In this document: positions 35,059-45,000 of the stretch, piece by piece
How positions within the stretch are numbered: the stretch's first letter is position 1
Layout: every line of letters begins with the position of its first letter
Assembly (NCBI GenBank): GCA_028753945.1
Contig: JAPNXP010000003.1
Coordinates: 5,146,001 to 5,210,000, forward strand
DNA length: 64,000 nt
Reading direction: 5' to 3'
Source of the DNA: Hexactinellida sp. DTS-2022
Lineage: Eukaryota; Porifera; Hexactinellida
Translations under genes and position numbers: made by a program
Notes under the pieces: generated by a model
What the model was told of the DNA's origin: nothing
The model's input: the letters and a program-made list of their open reading frames with translations, nothing else
Databases searched by the model: none

Positions 35059-35688
35059 AAGGTTTATCCTCTAGGCGAATTCTGTCCGATAGATTCTAAA
35101 TGGCATAAAGAAAAATGTAAAGTATTGAACTTAACATTTATATCCGGAATTCTTTTTGAGAATCAGTCCTCAATAAAGAATCTTGACATCCGCTGTCTTG
35201 CACCTTGGAAAGAGAAAAGGATAGCTCCCGATGGAAACAATTTGTTTAGTTCCTTGTCATATATTCTCACAGGTAATGATCGCTCCCACAAAGAAATCAG
35301 AATATTATTACTAGAACATATGAAGGGTTTTTATCGAGACATTTGTACAAGATACTGCAATTCACATTACGATCTACTACCAGAAAACCGCTGTCATTAT
35401 GTAGATGACTATATAAGTAACAGTAGAATGGAATCTAATGGTAGCTGGGGTACTGACATGGAAATTTTCCTAACAGCCCAAATCTTAAAGACGGACATAT
35501 TCGTTTAGAGAGACAATTTCCAAAGCTGGAACAAGTTTTCTGGATATGGGTTTGTTGATAAACATAATGCACATGATCTAACTGAAAAAAGAATATACAT
35601 GAGATTGTGTTGGGATCATTATCAGCCTATAGTTAAAGTTGATAGAGTAGAAAACTGCAAGATTTACAAAGATTCTCTAAATTTTTGA
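35059..35688 (+). pseudogene. OTU-type cysteine protease domain, in frame after the transposase stop
   Basis: Follows the transposase in the same frame after one TAA (35053-35055). The pattern of an OTU fold is clear: 'IAPDGNNLFSSLSYILTGN' (where active OTUs have D-G-N-C-L-F), then 'WGTDMEIFLTAQIL', and the His-containing end 'WDHYQPIV'. The catalytic Cys is Asn here, and a TAG at 35506-35508 interrupts the domain before the His region. OTU enzymes cut ubiquitin chains; this copy should be inactive. Whether the TAA was always present (separate ORF, readthrough) or is a mutation is unknown. Confidence 0.7.
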
Positions 35689-36488
35689 GATTGTGACGCT
35701 AGAAAAGATAACAAAACAGAGGATAGTGAGATGATTATCTACATCAATTAAAGAGTTAAATAGAATTTAGTACACCTAGTAGTTTAGAAATTGAAACCGA
35801 TATTATAAATTAAATCTAGAATGTCAGCTATAATTTTATTGTGGGAAATTTAGAGAAATACTTACAATGTCATTGTGGAAAATGTAGGTGTGATATGGGT
35901 TAGCTTTTGGAAATGGCAAAAGCCCCAACCTAGATTAAAGTCCTCAAGAAATGTCATGTTAATTGAATGAAAAGTGACTGATTTATTAAGTGTTAAGTTG
36001 TGCTCATATTTCGCTGCTGGAACTCGCTGCTAACTTCACACTCGTAATACTTACTATTACAGTTATTATTATTCCAGCAACTGCTGTTATAAGAACGTAG
36101 CAGCTTACAATCCCTACTATTCATCAAATTATTATTTCACTACAACTGACTGTGCTATACCTGCCACTACCACCCCAGCTCCTACGACCTGCAATTACTA
36201 TTATTATAGCAGTTATTATGGAACTAAATGTTGTACCTTCTATGATTCTTCTTCTTCTAACTACGATCAATACTGTCCTACCACAAGCACTCTATCATCT
36301 CAATGTGGTACAGGTTGCTGTACAGCTTATGCCCCAGTATACGATGGTTCTGAGACTTTCTATTACTCTCAGTACTTCTGTCCTGATACTAGTTCTTACT
36401 GTGGATCTTTTTGTGTAATGGCTGTATCCTTCGGTGTACTCGGTCTTTGCTTTTGTATTTATGGACTGGGATTCACTATAACTTTCAT

Positions 36489-37059
36489 CAGGGCCGGATT
36501 AAGACTGTGCGGGGCTCTAGGCTATACATTTTTTGGGGCCCCCTAAGACTAAATACATATTAATGAAATTCAATTACAAGGTAATATTTTGTTTAGAAAT
36601 AGGTTCTCAACATTAGTAGTCCGACAGTGTAGAACTTCAAAGTACACAACAGATATTTAAAAGGTATAATAATTATTACAAATAAGGCTCATTGGAAACG
36701 TATTTTAAACTACTTAGCGGGCGTCATCGATGAATAAATAAAGGATGTATACAATAATATCAATGTTATAAAAACGTATGTTGAATTTGGTTGCCTTATA
36801 AATAGTAGAAATTTGCATCCATCAATATCAATTTATAAATTAAAATTAGTAACACTATATCCGATAATAACGGACCCAATATAAATATTAGCATCCTTGC
36901 TTGACACGATGAGTCCATCTGCCCAATACATGAAGCCTCATTTTTAATAATTTTTCAAAAAATTCACCTATACGCCCCGGAGCCGCTAAAAGCGCTGGGC
37001 CCCCCAAAGCGCGGGCCCTAGGCCATGGCCTACTTGGCCTATGCGGTAATCCGGCCCTG
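36489..37059. mobile_element. Non-autonomous hAT element in the Tyr-rich gene
   Basis: 571 bp with termini CAGGGCCGGATTA and TAATCCGGCCCTG; the 8-bp target duplication ACTTTCAT lies at 36481-36488 and 37060-37067. It splits the codons of the transmembrane helix. The minus-strand frame inside (36888-37106) is incidental. Confidence 0.93.
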
Positions 37060-37240
37060 ACTTTCATCATTCTCACTGTTGTAATTGTAACTAAGAAAAC
37101 AGACACAAAAGTCTAAGTAACACAACCCAATCACTACCGTTCCATCACAGTAAGAGATCAAAAGTCAGCCGGACTGGAATATAGCACTGTTGAACTATAG
37201 CAAGTTTGGCGCAAGGAATCTCTCCCTCCTAATATCCCTG

Positions 37241-37393
37241 CAGGGCCGGCGGAAGCAGCTATAAAGTGGTCAGGCCATGGCTTGACCAGCCTAACTACAT
37301 CGTAAGAGTGGTCAGGCTATTGGACTGGCCACTTGATAAAAGTGGTCAGGCCATGGCCTGACCGGCCTGACTGCTTCCGCCTCCCCTGCCCTG
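37241..37393. mobile_element. Short hAT-like MITE (CAGGGCCGGCGGAAGCAG)
   Basis: Inverted ends CAGGGCCGGCGGAAGCAG and CTGCTTCCGCCTCCCCTGCCCTG; the interior repeats AGTGGTCAGGCCATGG. No exact target duplication seen. Confidence 0.6.
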
Positions 37394-37894
37394 GTTACAC
37401 ATATAAAGTTATCACAACCGACATACAGTCCTTACCTCAGTCTGCAGGAGCTACCAATGTACCTCCCAACCCAGCCTGTGTCTCTTCTCATATCGAGACT
37501 TGAAAACTAGAATAGATTCTGGCAACAACCGATCCCATAATACGCTTTTAGAATTTTATTACCACTAACCATTGTTTTTGTTATCTCGTTATTTATCATT
37601 TCTTTCTTAATCTTATTTATTTTTAGTCTTAGGAAATTAAATATATTTATTTTAATTAATTATATTTCGGCCAACAACTTTTCTTTTATCAGTATCCGTA
37701 AATTCGAGCGCATTTTCAACATAGAAATTCACGTTTGCGATCACGGGGGATCGCAAACTATTAAGAGAATTGGGATTGTATAGCCGTTGGTCTTTCAATC
37801 ATAAAAACACAAGATTCCTCAGTTTATCATCCATTTACACGAATTATAATTTAATTGAAATAAACAACTACATAAAGTTGTTAGATACGGTACC
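37394..37894. other. Spacer, nothing recognised
   Basis: AT-rich, no gene or element ends beyond the flanking target copy ACGGTACC at 37887-37894. Confidence 0.4.
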
Positions 37895-38514
37895 CACGGC
37901 CGTAGGAAGCGCACCCCGAACCCCCCGGCCGGGGGGGCCCCCGCATTTAGGGCAGGGTTGCCAACCTCTGAAAACAAAAAAGCGGGAGATTTTGCCAATT
38001 TTGGCGGGAGTTTTACCAAAAAGCGGGAGGTCGAAGATGAAAAAGCGGGAGACTCAATATATATGCTATTTTTAAAAATCTATCATGAATAGAACGATAT
38101 AATATGATTATTTAGTATGTTTTGATATCTACAATTAGGAAAAAAACTTGGTACTCGAAAAAAAACTGAAAATTAAAAACTACAACTAAAAAAACTTGAA
38201 AAAAAACTGAAAAGAAAAAACTTGTTGCTCGTAGGTTGACTAATTTACTTGAATAATTTGAACAAATCGCGTTATTTTACTTAATTATCATAAAATCTAA
38301 ATATATAAACAATTTCCAAAAAGCGGGAGTTTTAAAAGTTTGGCGGGAGGTCGGGAGGATGAGAGAAATAAATGCAAAAAAGCGGGAGGGTTGGCAACCC
38401 TGTTTAGGGAGCCCCATAATTTCATATAACAAAATTATATTACTTATTCATTCCTATGTAGGGGCCCCCTGAAGGGGTCCGGGGGGGCCCCCAGGAGACA
38501 TAGCTACGGCCCTG
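37895..38514. mobile_element. hAT MITE hosting a nested hAT element
   Basis: Outer ends CACGGCCGTAGGAAGCGC and ATAGCTACGGCCCTG, with perfect target duplication ACGGTACC (37887-37894, 38515-38522). GC-rich GGCCCCC stretches inside. The nested insertion 37953-38402 is listed separately. Confidence 0.85.
37953..38402. mobile_element. Nested hAT-like element (CAGGGTTGCCAACC family)
   Basis: 450 bp, termini CAGGGTTGCCAACCTCTG and GGGTTGGCAACCCTG, duplication TTTAGGG (37946-37952, 38403-38409). Shares GCGGGAG subterminal repeats with 28962-29993. Confidence 0.85.
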
Positions 38515-38522
38515 ACGGTACC

Positions 38523-39297
38523 ACTCAAATGTACGTAACTAGAGATGCATCGGATCCACTTTTTTGAAATTCGGGCGGATCCGGATCCGCTTTGAACGCA
38601 TACCGAAATATATGGAGCATGTAGCATTAAATACATGGTAAAAGATACGCATTACATACAATGTATCCATTGTTGAGATTCAAATATATTTCTTTACCTT
38701 GAACTGACTCAATATTCCATAAATTAATGTTAGGCATGATTTCATTCCCGCATAGTATCCTTTAATTAACGCTAAAAGTTTAAATATGTAAGTACAGTGC
38801 GGGGCACAGTGGCATCCAGATGCGAAGAAAATGTGAATTTGGGAAATATAATGTTAATTCCATATTTATATTTTCCCTGTAAATGGGAGGGGTAACAATT
38901 TGAAATGGGAGAGGTAGGGCAATACCGATATTCCACTGGTTAAAGCATTGACATCGTCCAATTTTATCCCGTGTTCAGTCCTAAAACATTTGTACTATGT
39001 ATTTATTCAATTTGATTTGTTTTTAATACGAATCTTATGAATCTTTCCAGGGAAAATACCTGATCGTTAGTAATTGCACGGGGGCATGACCCAGATTTAT
39101 ACTAAAAGCTCCTCCAAGTGCCCCGGGCTGGCCAGATTCTACGATCGCCGCTGCTGGGCAATTCCAAAATTTAATTTTTCCTCTGCCTGAAGTACCATAT
39201 TAGGTGCTCCTTATTAAAAATGTTCACAGGTCATAGATAAAATTTATTTATTCACTTAAATAAAGAGATAATTTATAATTATATAGATCTCAGCTCT
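38523..39297. other. Spacer with one element end
   Basis: Near 38541 TAGAGATGCATCGGATCC resembles a hAT terminus but its partner was not found. No gene seen. Confidence 0.35.
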
Positions 39298-39598
39298 GTC
39301 ACTGGAAAATTGGTCTCCGAAAAAAATGGTCCCAGGACCAGTTTTCCATGGAATATTGGTCCCCCGGAACTCTTTCCCCGAACCAAAATTCCGGATCAAT
39401 TTTTCGGGCCCAATTTTCCAGTGACATGCTGATTCATAAAGATTTAGTCCCAATATGGCGAATAATCGCCAGGCACTATTCTAGGTAACTAAATAAACAC
39501 AAACCTCAGAGGGACCAATTTTCCACAGAAGGGCTAAATTTTCATGAAAGTTTTGGTCCCCCCGAACCAATTTTCCAAGGGGACCAAATTTCCGTGAC
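39298..39598. mobile_element. Inverted-repeat element (GTCACTGGAAAATTGG)
   Basis: 301 bp; ends GTCACTGGAAAATTGGTC and GGACCAAATTTCCGTGAC; 6-bp direct repeats AGCTCT on both sides (39292-39297, 39599-39604). A fragment with similar GGTCCCGAACCA motifs lies at about 27120-27210. Superfamily unknown. Confidence 0.65.
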
Positions 39599-40580
39599 AG
39601 CTCTTTTGAAAAATCGTGCACTGTGAAATGTGAAAAGGTGTAGAATTAAATTCTCTATTGAATGCTTATAAATTGAATATTCGGCCACTATTTATTGTTC
39701 CTGTTGTGACATTAAATAGGTGCAAAAATGTGTCCAAAAATGTATCAAGAATCGTGACCCCAGGTGCACATCTGTACCCATGAGATACCTGTCCTGAAAA
39801 CTTGTGCTCTTAGTTAATAAAACTCTGTTCTGTGGAGGGGATATGGACTAAAAATAGGACACTATAGCACTATAGTACCACTACACTAGAGTATAGTCGG
39901 CACAATAATATTAATAAAGGCAGTGAGATTAGAACTGGACCACTATACTATAGTATAGTCGGCACAGTATATAATAATAAAGGCAGTGAGATTAGAACTG
40001 GGCCACTATATATTAGTCGGTACAGTAAAGAGTTAGCATAGAGTCATAAACAAATGTCTGACAGACAAAAAATTGTTTTAACCTCTAGATGTGCAAATGA
40101 TGTAAATCACTCATTCAGCAGGACATACCTGACCAAATACATTGATAACCGTCTTTACACTTTTACTTATCACTGGGGAAATATTGCTTATATCTTGTAT
40201 TTAAATATCATATTAGCGGAATATGTCGAGCTGTTTTAATGTATTTGTGATATTCTCCACCCATTATATGGGACACTAGTTTGTTTACTGAATTATTTGA
40301 GTCAAATTGAGCTCTTTTTGATATACAGTATACGTGTATAGACTATAGTATATTGTATGGTAGTTAGTAGCCTAGTCAAGTTATTAGTTTTAACCAGTAA
40401 AATGTATTTCATGGACAATAAATAAACAAAAGAATAGCGCAAGGTGGGGGACTTTAATTAACACTATTACAGTTCGGTATTCACAACAAAAAGTAAATTA
40501 ACCCTGACTATCTTTCTACTGAAATAGTTGTCCGCCTAAATTTTTCTTTTAGGGAAAATCCTCACTGATAATTTCCCTAA

Positions 40581-40717
40581 AGTCCACCATACACGATGCA
40601 ACTTCGTTTCATGCAACGAAGTAACATACACGGTGCATAAAATCGAACACTGCTCTATTTTTCATGCAACATTGCACCATACACGGTGCAACTTTGTTGC
40701 ATCGTTTATGGTGGGCT
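40581..40717. mobile_element. PIF/Harbinger-like MITE
   Basis: 137 bp, inverted ends AGTCCACCATACACGATGCA and GCATCGTTTATGGTGGGCT, with 3-bp TAA flanks (40578-40580, 40718-40720). Internal ATACACGGTGCA repeats. Confidence 0.75.
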
Positions 40718-41155
40718 TAACGCAACAATGTGCAGGCTTTTGTGTTATCTAATTTGTTATCAAAAAGGAGTTAAACTAGTTGTAGTGAACTCGTGATGCT
40801 GTTCGTCGAAAACATGGCAGCTGGTCCTAAGTAAAAACATTAGACAAGACAACAATAATTATCGTATTCACTGAATAGTATCAAAACAATGGTAAATAAT
40901 TTATACCTAGCTAGATAATAATAAAGTTGGGTAATAAATGAGGGAGTTGGTTTATGGATTAATGGCATGCAATCTATCTTCTCATACTCCTAGAGTAACT
41001 CACATGAAATAATCGTTAGGGATACTATTCAAGTAAAACGGTATATTAACAGTTTGAAGACTCTAAACTTTTAGTATCATGGCTGCCAAACCATTCATTG
41101 TTGCCTGCTTTTGTTTTCGGAATACATCACAAACAATAGAATTTATTAGAAAAAT

Positions 41156-41272
41156 ATCCAAAATTGCACCCTATGTCGACGCATGTTCCTTTGGTGGCAC
41201 TATATTTCTGTGGTTGTTTATTAATAGTGCCTCCAAAGGAACAAGATGTCGGCACAGGCTGCAATTTTGGAT
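41156..41272. repeat. Palindromic hairpin MITE, copy 2
   Basis: Near-perfect stem: ATCCAAAATTGCACCC...GACGCATGTTCCTTTGG pairs with CCAAAGGAACA...CAGGCTGCAATTTTGGAT around a short TATATTTCTGTGG loop. Related to 17211, 42798 and 58802. Confidence 0.8.
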
Positions 41273-42797
41273 TTTTTTGCAAAGTCATCAACGCCAGAGG
41301 GTGTCAAAAACCATTTGCTAATTGGTCCGAGTCACAAGGAACGGTAGATAAATTTGAAGTTTGTTTCTATCATAAACCATCTTGAGTTTAATGCCATTAA
41401 TTCATTATGTATTGATAATAAATTATATTATTAGTTATTTATTTTAGCAATGTTATCCACGGTGAGTGAATTAAGTCAACAAATTCCTTATATTATATTA
41501 TATTATTCAATCCATTGTAAAGTAAACTAAATAGAAGCCAGCTGGAATTTTAAGTTAAATCAATATAATTATCGCAAGTTGAATCAATAGAGTAGGATTT
41601 AACAAGTTAAATCAATATAATTATTACAAGTTGAAACAATGGGATTAGATTAAACACTTTTACAGAAATTGAAGTGTGAGTAAACAAAGAAATTTTAACC
41701 CCCATTAATGGCAGAAATTAAACCCTTTGTTAAAAAATTTCTTCTCCTATCAAACGCAGAATTTTATGGTGAATCCAAATGTGAAATATAATTTGGGGGT
41801 TTAGTAAAACATTTTTAGTGTGCTTCTTCTAGTAAAAAAAGTTATAGTAGGGTCCTACTATAGTTTTATACTATAAGTGCACACTATTGAATTTACCTCT
41901 GCCGGACTTCCGGCCGGCCGTACGCGATGGCCTGACTAAACCATTGGTGATAGAGATTTAAAATTTGGACAGGAGATATAGAATTTTCTGGAGATGATCA
42001 CCTCGAAGCCTGATTTCTCAATTTCGCATTTGTTCGTCAGTTATATCGAAATTTGTATTCTGGTCCAGTGACTCTTTAATAATTCGAATTAGTTATTGAA
42101 AATATAGAGGTTGTATTCTCCTAAGGATGTTCTTTCTATATATCATTTAAAATTATTAGGTCGCTAATCAATTCTACGTTTTATTAACGATTATTTACAT
42201 AAATCAGCCATCTTCTCCATATTGTAATTACTCTATAGTATACTGAATACAATAGAACATATTACATAAGCCTACTATCTGCTAGATAATGACTGTTGTT
42301 TGATTGGTTTGTTAGTGAATATGTGTTTCATACAAGTGCAATTAAAACACTTGGAAGTTGGAATATTTTACAAGTTGATGATGATGTCAATTTATTATTC
42401 AAAATAGTAACGTAAATACTAGCATGTATACCTAATTTCTATTTGTAATAATTAATTTTTAATTAATTTAATTAAACATTTGAAGTCTTCACAATTCAAA
42501 CATTAATTAAATTGTATTACACTAAGATGAAATGTAATTTGAATATTGAAATTCTAGTTAATTAAACATTGGGGAAGTGTAATCAGAAGGAGCACACTCC
42601 CATCCCGTCTGTGAGGGGTTTTAGTTATGGACCAGAGAAATTTTGAAAGGTGTCAAAAATGTGTCTAAAATGTGTTAATCAAAAATCGAAACCCAGGTGC
42701 AAATTAGACGGTCCATTCGCAAATACATGCCAAGTTTCAGCCCATCAACTATTAAGCTCTGGCCAGGGCACCGTCTACGGAGAAGAAATATAAAAAA

Positions 42798-42914
42798 ATC
42801 CAAAATTGCAGCCTGTGCCTACAGCATGTTCCATTGGAGGCACTATCAATAAACCACACCAAAATATAGTGCCACCAAAGGAACATGCGTCGGCACAGGC
42901 TGCAATTTTGAATT
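42798..42914. repeat. Palindromic hairpin MITE, copy 3
   Basis: ATCCAAAATTGCAGCCTGTG ... GGCACAGGCTGCAATTTTGAAT, same family; loop region in reverse orientation relative to copy 2. Confidence 0.8.
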
Positions 42915-42998
42915 TTATTATTACTATTATCCTCCCGTAGATCATCCACAGAACAGAGTTTTATTAACTAAGAGCCCAAATTTTCACGATATGTGTCT

Positions 42999-43428
42999 CA
43001 TGTAGAGGATCCGGATGGATTACGGATTTACGGATTTACGGATTTGGAATCCGTCAAAATCCGTAATTGACGGATTAGGAAAAAATCTCAAATCCGTTCC
43101 AAAATCCGTATAAATTGGATTTAGAATAGATTTTGAAATTATTCTCAAATCTATCAAAAATCCTTTATGGTAATATGTTATAATGGATTTTTGGAAATTC
43201 GAATGGAATTCGGAAATCCGTATGAATTTGGAATCCATATGGATTTTATTAGAATTTAATAATCTGCAATTGAGAGAGGGTCGTATGGATTACGGAATTA
43301 CGGATTTCAAATCCGTAATTCACGGATATGGAACGGATTTGGAATTTTAATTCTAGATGAGATGGATTATGGAGCGGATATGGATACGGGTTCCGATCCA
43401 TTCGGATCCTCTGGTCTCACTCTCATGG
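42999..43428. mobile_element. Element with TAGAGGATCCGGATGG terminus
   Basis: Splits the inverted copy of the dispersed sequence (42998 continues at 43429). Inner sequence repeats ACGGATTTACGGATTTGG and complements. Flanks TCTCATG on both sides may be the target duplication, although the two ends are then not symmetrical. Confidence 0.55.
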
Positions 43429-43640
43429 GTTACAGATGTGCACCTGGGGTCACAATTTTGATACATTTTTTTGGACACATTTTTACACTATTCAATGTTA
43501 GAAAAGGAACAATAAATAGTGCGCGAAAATTCCATTTGTATGCATTCAATAGAGAATTAAATTCTACACTTTTTCACAGTGCACGAATTTTCAAATTGCG
43601 CTTCATTTGTGCCACAATTGAGTTGCTAATTTCCTTTGTT

Positions 43641-44242
43641 TACTAACACTTCAGTTCAATTGAAAGTGTTATATAAATATCTTGCTATTGTTATAAACTT
43701 CATAAACTTGAGATTTTAAGTCATTTTTTCCAATATCCATGAATATGTGTCCCTACCACGTGCCACTTGTAGTACACGTGGGACAAATGGGAATGTGACT
43801 GTATTTCAGTGGAAAATAATCGAAATGGTTAGAAAATAAGCACCTATAGTAATTCGACCATGTGGTATTCAAATCTTAAATCAGAATTTGTATATTCTAA
43901 TTCTCTCATTATGATCATAAGTTGTATATTTCATTATCAACACCTCCATAAAATGTAAATTAATATTGTTTTGGTCAACTTATCGTTTTAAGTAAACATC
44001 AATGTTGAAGCATCTACAAATGTTATTATCGTGCTAGAAGCTCGAATGTATGAATACAAATTATTATTGTTTAAATCCTTTTGACCGTTTAGTGTATTTT
44101 TAGATTTTCAATAGTGACACTTATGTGAATTTGAATCTTATATCTATATTAGTCAACATCCCTGTCAACATCCCTTAAACAACTTATTCCCCTTATTATT
44201 CGCTGATTATACGATATAAAGGTTGTGCTAGCATATATGTCA
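43641..44242. other. AT-rich spacer
   Basis: No gene, repeat or element end recognised upstream of the ribozyme region. Confidence 0.4.
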
Positions 44243-44445
44243 TGATGGCCGACAGGAGTGCGCTAGAGGGATCCTAGCGTAGGTGAGTCGTACGGCCTGA
44301 GAAGGCATACGGTATGGCTCACTGGTAACTAGAACTGGAGTAGACCAGTTGTAGTGTGGTCGAGGGTTACCCTCCTGATGAGTCCTTGTGATAGGACGAA
44401 ACCACTACCCATCACACGTTGCTCTCGGTGAGTGTGGGATACATA
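44243..44445 (+). ncRNA. Structured RNA region surrounding a hammerhead ribozyme
   Basis: Consecutive hairpins: CGCTAG/CTAGCG at 44261-44266 and 44274-44279; GTGAG/CTCAC closing a branched helix at 44283-44322 with inner CGTA/TACG and GCCT-GAGA-AGGC; AACTGG/CCAGTT at 44333-44350; then the hammerhead; then a CACAC/GTGTG stem at about 44413-44437. The density of stems is far above the AT-rich surroundings. No second copy was seen in the window. Confidence 0.6.
44351..44408 (+). ncRNA. Hammerhead ribozyme, complete catalytic core (type III topology)
   Basis: Core elements are all present in order: cleavage triplet GTC at 44359-44361; stem I GAGGG/CCCTC (44362-44366, 44370-44374) closed by TTA; CTGATGA at 44375-44381; stem II GTCCT/AGGAC (44382-44386, 44393-44397) closed by TGTGAT; GAAA at 44398-44401; stem III T360/A401 then GTGG/CCAC, with a 2-nt bulge and GTA/TAC beyond. 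Stem III is open, hence type III topology. Self-cleavage is expected after C44361. Genomic hammerheads are known from retrozymes, SINE-like repeats and Penelope elements; which applies here is not clear. Confidence 0.85.
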
Positions 44446-45000
44446 TTACGGTGTCTCATGCTCATCACATATATCTTAGCTTGAATGACCCAACAAAGGA
44501 ACATTTTATAGTAGAGCACTTTTTGAGATGTCTTATGGCAAAAAAACTGATTTTGTTGTTGTTTGTATAATGTAATTAACTGTAACGGATTAACGTTAAC
44601 TTCCGTTGTATTTTTAACGTATTAACGAATTAAATGTTAACGAAGTTAACTTTTTGATTAACTGTGCCCACCTTTGTCCGTTTGTATAGCTGTTGTATTC
44701 CTATATGATTTCCCATAATATAAACAATAATTGAATATATATACTATAGACCAATAAAATTCAACCTTACATTTGTGTTGGACAATTTAATAGTCATACC
44801 CAGTGGCGTAGCCAGCCTCGAGTGATTGCTCGGACAGAGAGAGAAGTTTCCAGGGCCTGTGCCCCCCAGGCCAATTCGCGTTAATTTCAATTCGCGTTAA
44901 TTTCATGGAGCGTAAATTTCATGGAGCGTTAATTTCCGTCGCGTTAATTTCATGGTGCGTAAATTTCCTATAATAAGGTAATTATTAGTTTGCAATTAGT
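44446..45000. other. Region between ribozyme and propeller gene
   Basis: Contains a TTAACGTTAAC-rich patch at about 44575-44665, a hAT-like end CAGTGGCGTAGCCAGCC near 44801, and repeats of GCGTTAATTTCATGG at about 44876-44970 (also found at 57405-57530). These may be parts of a decayed element just upstream of the gene. Confidence 0.4.

Larger units (their letters stand above)
30797..36045 (+). mobile_element. MULE-like DNA transposon with 2A leader, transposase and OTU domain
   Basis: 5.25 kb with inverted ends of about 185 bp (30797-30985 against 35860-36045; outermost ACGAGTGTGAAGTTAGCAGC). The target duplication AATACTTA lies at 30789-30796 and 36046-36053 (TAATACTTA, 9 bp, if the last base pair is counted differently). 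The left arm is followed by a partial direct copy (about 31010-31105). Internal genes are listed separately. Long arms and an 8-9 bp duplication suit the Mutator-like superfamily, but the transposase is diverged, so the assignment is tentative. Confidence 0.85.
30521..37116 (+). pseudogene. Tyr/Cys-rich single-pass membrane protein gene, split by two transposons
   Basis: Coding parts are about 30521-30796, 36054-36488 and 37068-37116. The left part has a hydrophobic signal-like start and then SYSSSCYGSYGHSYYYF-type sequence. The right part has further repeats of the motif YYYY-S-x-Y-x4-CC...YCP, a TM helix ('VMAVSFGVLGLCFCIYGLGF...') and a short Lys-rich tail ending at TAA 37114-37116. Removing each transposon with one target copy makes the frame continuous at both junctions, so the insertions hit an open gene. 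The left part shows a frame change near 30735-30745, and a pyrimidine tract with AG before 30603 could be an acceptor, so the true 5' structure is unsure. The architecture recalls CYYR/Shisa-like adaptors, but homology is not shown. Confidence 0.65.
39605..43640. repeat. Composite region bounded by a dispersed inverted sequence
   Basis: About 39605-39840 (GACCCCAGGTGCACATCTGT, TTAATAAAACTCTGTTCTGT) reappears inverted at about 42950-42998 joined to 43429-43640, and a diverged third copy lies near 42650-42760. About 39860-40030 holds two to three direct repeats of about 65 bp ending TATAGTCGGCACAGTA; one unit is also at 60215-60268. This could be one large decayed element or several. No gene seen between. 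Confidence 0.5.

Noticed and set aside
36888-37106. Minus-strand 72-aa frame
   Set aside because: Lies across the end of a hAT element with its target duplication; incidental.
40054-40239. 61-aa frame starting MSDRQKIV
   Set aside because: No homology pattern, no splice context, AT-rich chance frame.
41079-41385. Short overlapping plus-strand frames
   Set aside because: They cover the palindromic hairpin and have no family signal.
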